DNA of 19,318 nucleotides, taken from positions 1,561 through 20,878 of the forward strand of contig DFJU01000088.1 of NCBI GenBank assembly GCA_002373755.1, written 5' to 3'. The notes beneath the pieces were generated by a model, which saw nothing but the letters and a program-made list of their open reading frames with translations, searched no databases and was not told the origin of the DNA. Origin of the DNA: Bacteroidales bacterium UBA3663. Lineage in GTDB: Bacteria > Bacteroidota > Bacteroidia > Bacteroidales > UBA3663. Position numbers and translations under genes: made by a program. Positions 14,688 through 19,318 of the stretch are shown here, one piece after another. Positions within the stretch are counted from its first letter, which is position 1. Each line of letters opens with the position of its first letter.

Positions 14688-14724
14688 CTTTAAAGGTGTT
14701 TATGGGGAGTGAAAAATGAGTGTA

Positions 14725-14747
14725 GAGACGCGCCATTGGCACGTCTC
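14725..14747. repeat. GAGACG palindrome, fourth copy
   Basis: GAGACGCGCC, ATT, GGCACGTCTC form a 10-bp stem with one mismatch, preceded by TGTA. It belongs to the same family as 1237, 2277 and 2341. It lies in the 99-base gap after lptB and before the nucleotidyltransferase. Confidence 0.7.
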
Positions 14748-14786
14748 AGGAGTGAAAGGTACGACACCGAACTTGCACATTGAGCC

Positions 14787-15578
14787 TTATTTTTCTTCGG
14801 CCAATGCCGTCTCGCTGGTCGATGGCTTGTCGAAGTCCTTGCGGTGGAAGATGAAACTCTGGCCGAGGTATTTCTGCTTGACGAGCGGATTGCTGGCCAA
14901 TTCCTCACTCGTGCCTTGAAACAGGATCTTGCCCTCGAACAGCAGGTAGGCGCGATCGACGATGGTCAGCGTCTCGTTGGCGTTGTGGTCGGTGATGAGA
15001 ATGCCGATGTTCTTCTCCTTCAGCTTATAGACGATGTACTGGATATCCTCGACGGCAATCGGATCGACGCCGGCGAAGGGTTCGTCGAGCATGATGAACT
15101 TCGGCGAAATGGCCAGACAACGGGCAATCTCGACACGACGACGCTCGCCGCCGCTCAGACGGTCGCCCAGATTGCGGCGCACCTTCTGCAGACGGAACTC
15201 GGAGATGAGGCTTTCGAGCTTCTCCTGCTGCTGGTCGGGCGTGAGTGAAGTCATCTGGAGCGTGGCCAACAGGTTGTCCTCGACCGTCATCTTGCGATAG
15301 ACGCTGGCCTCCTGTGGCAGATAGCCGATGCCGGCCTGTGCGCGCTTATAGACAGGAAATTTTGTGATTTCTTGGTCGTCGAGGAAGATGCGGCCTTCGT
15401 TGGGGACGACCAGGCCCGTTGTCATGTAGAAGGTTGTTGTCTTTCCGGCTCCGTTCGGGCCAAGCAGGCCGACGATTTCGCCCTGTTTGACGTCGATTGA
15501 CACGTGGTTGGCCACAGTGCGCGGCCCATATCGCTTGACGAGGTTGTCGGTTCGCAGAACGCTCTTGTGCTCTTCCAT
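14787..15578 (-). CDS. lptB: LPS export ATPase LptB
   Basis: This 263-residue cytoplasmic ATPase powers LptFG extraction of lipopolysaccharide from the inner membrane. Walker A GPNGAGKT (40-47), Q-loop Gln89 (YLPQEASVYRKMTVEDN, the strongest LptB hallmark), signature LSGGE (141-145), Walker B IMLDEP (162-167) and switch His198 (TDHN) are all present. The C-terminal tail SFIFHRKDFDKPSTSETALAEEK extends beyond the E. coli length of about 240 residues, as is common in Bacteroidota. It is divergent from mlaE with a 128-base gap and has a consensus -7 box. Other lpt genes are not in the window. Confidence 0.95.
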   Translation of the reverse strand: MEEHKSVLRTDNLVKRYGPRTVANHVSIDVKQGEIVGLLGPNGAGKTTTFYMTTGLVVPNEGRIFLDDQEITKFPVYKRAQAGIGYLPQEASVYRKMTVEDNLLATLQMTSLTPDQQQEKLESLISEFRLQKVRRNLGDRLSGGERRRVEIARCLAISPKFIMLDEPFAGVDPIAVEDIQYIVYKLKEKNIGILITDHNANETLTIVDRAYLLFEGKILFQGTSEELASNPLVKQKYLGQSFIFHRKDFDKPSTSETALAEEK

Positions 15579-15594
15579 ATCGTAAAAATTTCGG

Positions 15595-15602
15595 CAAAGA
15601 TA
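15595..15602 (-). promoter_or_regulatory. -7 box for lptB
   Basis: TATCTTTG on the minus strand is an exact TAnnTTTG match, 16 bases before the lptB start. No clear TTTG is found at the usual -33 spacing. Confidence 0.55.
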
Positions 15603-15675
15603 ATCAAATTTTCCATGCCTTTGCGCATTTAGAACATTTTTGAGCGGAGGGGACCCGTTTTCGCCGGAAATGCAC

Positions 15676-15683
15676 TATCTTTG
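15676..15683 (+). promoter_or_regulatory. -7 box for mlaE
   Basis: TATCTTTG is an exact TAnnTTTG match, 23 bases before the mlaE ATG. It is the same 8-mer that drives lptB on the other strand. The -33 region is not convincing. Confidence 0.6.
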
Positions 15684-15706
15684 CGGCCGACCTTTCACTA
15701 CCGAAA

Positions 15707-16453
15707 ATGTTTATAGCAAGTGCCATACAGACCCTTGGACGCTACATTCTGCTGATGCGGCGCGTCTTCTCCAAGCCCGACAACTGGACGATGTTCGGCC
15801 GCCAATTCGTGTCCGAGGCACAGAAGTTAGTCATCGACAGCATCGGCATCGTCTGCCTGATTTCGGTCTTCATCGGCGCGGTCTGCGTGCTGCAAATCGT
15901 GCTCAACATGGGCGATGCCATCCTGCCGCGCTACATCATCGGCTTCACTACGCGCGAAATCATGATGCTCGAATTCTCGTCGGCCGTCATGAGCCTGATT
16001 CTGGCGGGCAAGGTCGGGTCGAACATATCGTCGGAAATAGGCACGATGCGCATCACCGAACAGATTGACGCGCTGGAAATTATGGGCGTCAATTCGGCCA
16101 ACTACATTATCCTGCCCAAAATCGCCGCGCTGGTCGTCTTCATGCCGATTCTCATCGTCCTGAGCATCAGCACAGGCCTGCTCGGTGCGTCGCTCGTGTC
16201 ATGGATTACGGGCGAACCGGCTCCCGACGACTTCATCGACGGATTGCAGACCTTTTTCGACCCCTACCACATCTACTACAGCATCGAAAAAGGCTGGTTC
16301 TTCGCCTTCCTCATCGCCTCGATTGCCAGCTACTGCGGCTACAACGTGCACGGCGGCGCGCTTGAAGTCGGCAAGGCATCGACGCAGGCGGTCGTCACAT
16401 CGTCGGTGCTGATTCTGATGGCCGACATCGTGCTGACGCAGCTGCTCTTATAA
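15707..16453 (+). CDS. mlaE: MlaE-type phospholipid transport permease
   Basis: This 248-residue inner-membrane permease belongs to the MlaE family, which with ATPase MlaF and the lipid-binding MCE protein MlaD moves phospholipids between the inner and outer membranes. It has about five hydrophobic spans, and the family signature EFSSAVMSLILAGKVGSNISSEIGTMRITEQIDALEIMGVNS (about 89-131), with the characteristic GTMRITEQIDAL, is intact. Length is normal. It has its own -7 box and is followed by mlaF after a 140-base gap filled with a strong inverted repeat, an unusual spacing for two subunits of one transporter. Confidence 0.95.
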   Translation: MFIASAIQTLGRYILLMRRVFSKPDNWTMFGRQFVSEAQKLVIDSIGIVCLISVFIGAVCVLQIVLNMGDAILPRYIIGFTTREIMMLEFSSAVMSLILAGKVGSNISSEIGTMRITEQIDALEIMGVNSANYIILPKIAALVVFMPILIVLSISTGLLGASLVSWITGEPAPDDFIDGLQTFFDPYHIYYSIEKGWFFAFLIASIASYCGYNVHGGALEVGKASTQAVVTSSVLILMADIVLTQLLL

Positions 16454-16457
16454 AAAC

Positions 16458-16573
16458 GACCCCCTCCCGACCTCCCCGAGGGGAGGAGATTGGCCACGCA
16501 GACAGAAAGCAACTTGCGATTCATAATTTGTAACTTTACAAGCCCCTCCCCTCGGGGAGGTCGGGAGGGGGTC
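16458..16573. repeat. Inverted repeat between mlaE and mlaF
   Basis: Left arm 16458-16484 and right arm 16547-16573 are exact reverse complements over 27 bases (the left begins GACCCCCTCCCGACCTCCCC). With one mismatch the pairing extends to 31 bases. Each arm also holds its own near-palindrome (CCTCCCC-GA-GGGGAGG), so each can fold alone or with the other. This is like a BIME/REP pair. The 58-60 bases between the arms have no gene. Confidence 0.85.
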
Positions 16574-16593
16574 AAGCCTCAGAGTTTTTTTCA

Positions 16594-17340
16594 ATGATTA
16601 CCGTCAAAAATCTGAACAAATCGTTTGAAGGGCAGCAGGTGCTTCACGACATCAACTGCCAGTTCCGGCCCGGACAGAACAACCTCATCATCGGTCTGTC
16701 GGGGTCGGGCAAGACCGTGCTGCTCAAATGTCTCATCGGCCTGCTGCAACCCGACAGCGGCGAAATCCTCTACGAAGACCGCAACATCCTCACGCTATCG
16801 GCCAATGAGATGAAGCGCGCGCGGCAGGAAATCGGCGTGCTGTTCCAGGGCTCGGCGCTGTTCGACTCGATGAACGTGGCCAACAATGTGGCCTTCCCGC
16901 TCCGGATGTTCGGCGATATGGCCGACAGCGAAATCGACGACCGCGTGCAGTTCTGCCTGAACCGCGTGGGGCTGAAGGATGCATTGGCAAAGATGCCCAG
17001 CGAACTCTCCGGCGGAATGCAGAAGCGCGTCGCCATCGCCCGCGCCATCGCCCTCAACCCGAAGTACCTCTTCTGCGACGAACCGAACTCCGGCCTCGAC
17101 CCGCAGACCTCGATCCGCATCGACCAGCTCATCGACGACATCACCAAGGAGTACAACATCACGACCATCGTCAACACGCACGACATGAACTCCGTGCTCG
17201 GCATCGGCGACCACATCACCTACCTCTACCAGGGCCGCATCGAGTGGACGGGCACCAAAGACGACATCCTACAGACCCCATGCCAGCCGCTACGCGACTT
17301 CCTCTTCTCGTCGCCCATTCTGAAGAAGTTCCAGCAATAG
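16594..17340 (+). CDS. mlaF: MlaF-type phospholipid transport ATPase
   Basis: This 248-residue ABC ATPase drives the MlaE permease from the cytoplasmic side. Walker A GLSGSGKT (34-41), Q-loop VLFQGSALFDSMNVANNVAF with Gln85 (a very MlaF-like stretch), signature LSGGM (138-142), Walker B FCDEPNSGLDP (160-170) and switch His in NTHDMNS are all present. A terminator follows directly after the stop, and the MCE protein gene mlaD, which usually comes next in Bacteroidota, is absent from here. Cotranscription with mlaE across the intervening repeat is likely, as no promoter of its own is seen. Confidence 0.95.
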   Translation: MITVKNLNKSFEGQQVLHDINCQFRPGQNNLIIGLSGSGKTVLLKCLIGLLQPDSGEILYEDRNILTLSANEMKRARQEIGVLFQGSALFDSMNVANNVAFPLRMFGDMADSEIDDRVQFCLNRVGLKDALAKMPSELSGGMQKRVAIARAIALNPKYLFCDEPNSGLDPQTSIRIDQLIDDITKEYNITTIVNTHDMNSVLGIGDHITYLYQGRIEWTGTKDDILQTPCQPLRDFLFSSPILKKFQQ

Positions 17341-17345
17341 ACAAC

Positions 17346-17390
17346 AATCCCGAAAATTGCCGCAATGACAACTTTCGGGATTATTTTTTT
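17346..17390 (+). terminator. mlaF terminator
   Basis: AATCCCGAAA (17346-17355) pairs with TTTCGGGATT (17373-17382), a 10-bp stem followed by a run of seven T. It starts 5 bases after the mlaF stop codon. Its 3' half is part of a 41-bp direct repeat. Confidence 0.85.
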
Positions 17391-17539
17391 GGTTATGGCC
17401 GATGGGGACTTACGAAGCGAAATCCTTCAAGGAAAGTTCTAAAAATCAAGAATTAGAGAATTTTAGAATTTCTAATTTATTGAGAATGAGAATTGTTGAG
17501 AATTTGAGACTTCATTTCAATCAATTTTTAGAAATCACC

Positions 17540-17783
17540 TTTTAATATTTTACGGCGCAAAGAATGTCAAAATCGTCCCTATTCATCGGAAGAGAGAGCA
17601 ATTTGGTGAATTACGCTTTAGAGCTTCATATTCCAAGCGGGCCCGTTCCTTTTCCTCTTCCGACACGGGCGTCGGATGTTCCATGTGCCAACGAAAACGT
17701 TCAGCATCCTTGCCCGTCAGAACGGGCGTATCTTTGATTGGTCGTGCCATAGCTATTGATTTTTAATATTTTACGGCGCAAAG
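17540..17783. repeat. 23-bp direct repeat pair around small gene
   Basis: TTTTAATATTTTACGGCGCA plus AAG occurs at 17540-17562 and 17761-17783. The right copy overlaps the -7 box and leader of the small minus-strand gene; the left copy lies just beyond its 3' end and has a degraded -7 box. These lie inside the 41-bp repeat pair. The 17407-17539 stretch is AT-rich, with an AATTAGA/TCTAATT hairpin (17451-17477) and no gene. Confidence 0.8.
17583..17750 (-). CDS. Conserved-looking 55-residue protein
   Basis: The frame reads MARPIKDTPVLTGKDAERFR, then WHMEHPTPVSEEEKERARLE, then YEALKRNSPNCSLFR. It is hydrophilic, with no signal or membrane segment, and its second half should be a charged helix. 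The start MARPIK-TPVL-GKDA-RF looks familiar to me from small Bacteroidota proteins found near type II toxin-antitoxin genes, but I cannot name a family, and no toxin partner is present here. It has an exact consensus promoter and a short leader of about 20 bases, which strongly supports a real gene. It is an orphan bracketed by two pairs of direct repeats, as if carried on a small cassette or left from a lost pair. Confidence 0.75.
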   Translation of the reverse strand: MARPIKDTPVLTGKDAERFRWHMEHPTPVSEEEKERARLEYEALKRNSPNCSLFR

Positions 17784-17810
17784 TTACAACTCATCCGGCA
17801 AAAATCCAAA
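17779..17810 (-). promoter_or_regulatory. Consensus promoter of small gene
   Basis: On the minus strand TTTG (17807-17810), 20 bases and TAACTTTG (17779-17786) match the Bacteroidota consensus exactly, with the same boxes and spacing as the aroK promoter. The start codon is 28 bases after the -7 box. Confidence 0.8.
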
Positions 17811-17889
17811 ACATTGAACGGAAGAGCACAATTTCTGCACCTATCCTGACAACTTTCGGGATTATTTTTTTGGTTATGGCCGATGGGAT

Positions 17890-19318
17890 TTACGGCACAC
17901 GCACCGCGCGGACGGATAATCCATTACAGCGATTCATATAATCTCCTTGCACACCTTCCGAACTGAAACTTCTGCCCAGTGCAAGGTACGAAGGAATTGG
18001 AACGAATCCAGCAGGAGCGATAGACGAAGACAAATAGTTGCCGGTCGCATCTGAATCAAAAGCATCGCCACTGCGAACACCTGCTGCAGGCAGGAAAATG
18101 CTATTCCCATTGGTCTTGCTCGTAATCAATAGGCCATACACACCATTAACGGTTATCATTTCATACGTGGTGTAGTCACTGCTAAAGAGGGCAGTCCACT
18201 CCTCGTTGGTCGGCATTCTCCAATTTCCGCCCCAGTTGGCATGAGCTGCATCATCGGACAACTCAAGTGTAGTGACATTATCAACAGTACCTTCCGATGC
18301 ATTTACACAATATTTTGTCAAAGTTGTTGAAGTTCCTCCGCACAACGTGTAGGTTGTCCAGTCGAACGTGGTCTTGCCATCGTCATAGCCCGTCGTCTCG
18401 CCCCAGGCGTAGTAATTGCCGTAGCCTTCTGGCTTGCTTGCGCCGACATTGCACGTTGCCCAAAGCAGGCCGCTGGGCAAGCCCAAATCGACAAAAGGAT
18501 GTCCATCATAGTTGTAATACCACGTGACGCCGCTGCCCCTAAGGCGATCGTCATCGATGGTCATATTATCTCGATCCGCTTCCGTGCCCGTATAGTAAAC
18601 GGTGATGAGGCCGCTATTATAAAACGCATAACTGCCGATGCTCGTCACGCTGCTCGGAATCTCGATGGTCGTCAGATAGGAGCAGCCAGAGAACGCCTCG
18701 TCGCCGATGCTCGTCACACCGCTCGGAATCGTAATGCTCGTCAGGCTTGAGCAGTATTCGAACGCAGCTTGGCCGATGCTCGTCACGCTGCTCGGAATCG
18801 TGATGCTCGTCAGACCCGTGCAGCGAAAGAACGCCATAAAGCTGATGCTCGTCACGCCGCTCGGAATCTCGATGCTCGTCAGGCTTGAGCAGTCTCTGAA
18901 CGCCGAAGAGCCGATGCTCGTCACACCGCTCGGAATCGTGATGCTCGTCAGCACCCTGCAGAGTTGGAACGCAGAGTTGCCGATGCTCGTCACGCTGCTC
19001 GGAATCTCGATGCTTTTCAGACCATAGCAACCATTGAACGCACCGCTGCCGATGCTCGTCACACCGCTCGGAATCGTGATGCTCGTCAGTCCTGTGCAGC
19101 CATGGAACGCAGATTTGCCGATGCTCGTCACACCGCTCGGAATAACCGTATTCTGGCACCCTGCAATCAATGTATTGGATGCCGTCTCAATTATGGCATT
19201 GCAATTGTTTCTGCTGTCATACACGCTGTTACCAGATGCCACAACGATGCTCGTCAAACCTGAACAACTAAGGAACGCACCCTCGCCGATGATCGTCACG
19301 CTGCTCGGAATCTCGATG
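17890..19318 (-). CDS. BspA-type leucine-rich repeat protein, 3' part
   Basis: The frame stays open to the right edge: IEIPSSV precedes the first in-frame GTG, so the true start and any signal peptide lie outside. The N-terminal part visible is a BspA/LRR_5 array; seven successive units of 22-23 residues (pattern [23 protein letters not shown] split as 14+9) occupy residues 71-230 counted from the GTG at 19299. Before them is the frequent variant unit with [10 protein letters not shown] linker with [15 protein letters not shown] leads to a C-terminal domain of about 200 residues ([19 protein letters not shown]..., WRMPTNEEW..., ending LSVRAVRVP), which I assign to the Fibrobacter-type paralogous/DUF1566-like group. 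Such proteins are usually surface-exposed and implicated in adhesion. No type IX sorting tail is seen at the end. Confidence 0.9.
   Translation of the reverse strand, partial: IEIPSSVTIIGEGAFLSCSGLTSIVVASGNSVYDSRNNCNAIIETASNTLIAGCQNTVIPSGVTSIGKSAFHGCTGLTSITIPSGVTSIGSGAFNGCYGLKSIEIPSSVTSIGNSAFQLCRVLTSITIPSGVTSIGSSAFRDCSSLTSIEIPSGVTSISFMAFFRCTGLTSITIPSSVTSIGQAAFEYCSSLTSITIPSGVTSIGDEAFSGCSYLTTIEIPSSVTSIGSYAFYNSGLITVYYTGTEADRDNMTIDDDRLRGSGVTWYYNYDGHPFVDLGLPSGLLWATCNVGASKPEGYGNYYAWGETTGYDDGKTTFDWTTYTLCGGTSTTLTKYCVNASEGTVDNVTTLELSDDAAHANWGGNWRMPTNEEWTALFSSDYTTYEMITVNGVYGLLITSKTNGNSIFLPAAGVRSGDAFDSDATGNYLSSSIAPAGFVPIPSYLALGRSFSSEGVQGDYMNRCNGLSVRAVRVP
18610..19089 (-). repeat. 69-bp tandem repeats in LRR gene
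   Basis: Seven units of about 69 bases encode the 23-residue repeats. GATGCTCGTCAC and CCGCTCGGAATC recur almost unchanged in every unit, while the 9 residues after SIG vary. The DNA-level similarity, with alternating ITIPSG and IEIPSS versions, suggests recent duplication or conversion among units. Confidence 0.9.

Larger units (their letters stand above)
115..17885. repeat. Dispersed octamers GGCCRATG and CTACGCGA
   Basis: By my reading GGCCRATG occurs 22 times on plus (starts 115, 1182, 1323, 4635, 5405, 5819, 6339, 6810, 8550, 9631, 10102, 10643, 12003, 12436, 13989, 14136, 14289, 14799, 16800, 17397, 17878, and 18771 in the LRR array) and 11 times on minus (2577, 3548, 5921, 6082, 6913, 11606, 11744, 12432, 13136, 14068, 14484). 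CTACGCGA occurs on plus at 1333, 3327, 5711, 6953, 9882, 11594, 12733, 13965, 14540, 17290 and on minus at 2513, 2565, 11715. Counts were made by eye. Confidence 0.7.
17366..17887. repeat. 41-bp direct repeat pair
   Basis: Copies at 17366-17406 and 17847-17887 are identical over 41 bases; both run from TGACAACTTTCGGG through the T-run to TTATGGCCGATGGG. The first contains the 3' arm of the mlaF terminator; the second lacks the matching 5' arm, so it is a non-functional half. The pair brackets the 55-residue gene and ends beside the stop of the leucine-rich repeat gene. Confidence 0.85.

Noticed and set aside
17847-17887. Second terminator before the leucine-rich repeat gene
   Set aside because: This copy of the 41-bp repeat has the 3' arm and T-run but no pairing 5' arm, so it should not fold as a terminator.
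18610-19089. Regular 69-bp repeats as a CRISPR array
   Set aside because: The repeats are continuous, in frame and encode 23-residue leucine-rich units; there are no unique spacers and no cas genes.
19297-19299. GTG as start of the leucine-rich repeat gene
   Set aside because: The frame is open to the edge and the residues before it (IEIPSS) continue the repeat pattern, so the gene is truncated by the window.

Overview
The window reads as chromosomal DNA of a GC-rich member of the order Bacteroidales, probably gut-associated and near Prevotellaceae or Muribaculaceae. The evidence is: promoters of the Bacteroidota type (TTTG, about 20 nt, TAnnTTTG), a two-gene korA-korB 2-oxoglutarate:ferredoxin oxidoreductase, a BspA-type leucine-rich repeat protein joined to a Fibrobacter-type paralogous domain, a RhuM-family protein, and loose polysaccharide-degradation genes. 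The genus assignment is inference.

Layout. (1) 1-6.9 kb is a carbohydrate region: the 3' part of a GH36 alpha-galactosidase, an AT-rich lipoprotein gene surrounded by small repeats, an AlkZ/YcaQ-related winged-helix protein, a secreted GH28 pectinase-like enzyme, and a convergent gene joining a GH43 glycosidase to an alpha/beta hydrolase. (2) 7.1-11.2 kb on the minus strand carries aroK-korA-korB. Between korA and korB sits a GxxExxY gene enclosed by inverted repeats. (3) 11.3-13.0 kb on the plus strand carries a viroplasmin-type RNase H and a fumarylacetoacetase-family hydrolase, separated by a second, gene-free copy of the same inverted-repeat unit. (4) 13.0-15.6 kb on the minus strand carries a RhuM/phospholipase-D-like protein, a sugar nucleotidyltransferase and lptB. 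(5) 15.7-17.3 kb on the plus strand carries mlaE-mlaF, split by a strong hairpin repeat, with no mlaD following. (6) 17.3-17.9 kb holds a 55-residue gene nested in two pairs of direct repeats. (7) The right end is the 3' part of the leucine-rich repeat gene.

How the genes relate. lptB and mlaEF are divergent and both serve lipid transport of the outer envelope. GH36, GH28 and GH43-hydrolase fit pectin or side-chain sugar use, but no SusC/SusD pair is visible, so a complete utilisation locus cannot be claimed. The most unusual signals are at DNA level: a repeat unit that occurs once with a GxxExxY gene and once without, and two octamers (GGCCRATG, 33 hits; CTACGCGA, 13 hits) that are far more frequent than chance across coding and non-coding DNA. 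No tRNA, rRNA, CRISPR array or transposase was seen.
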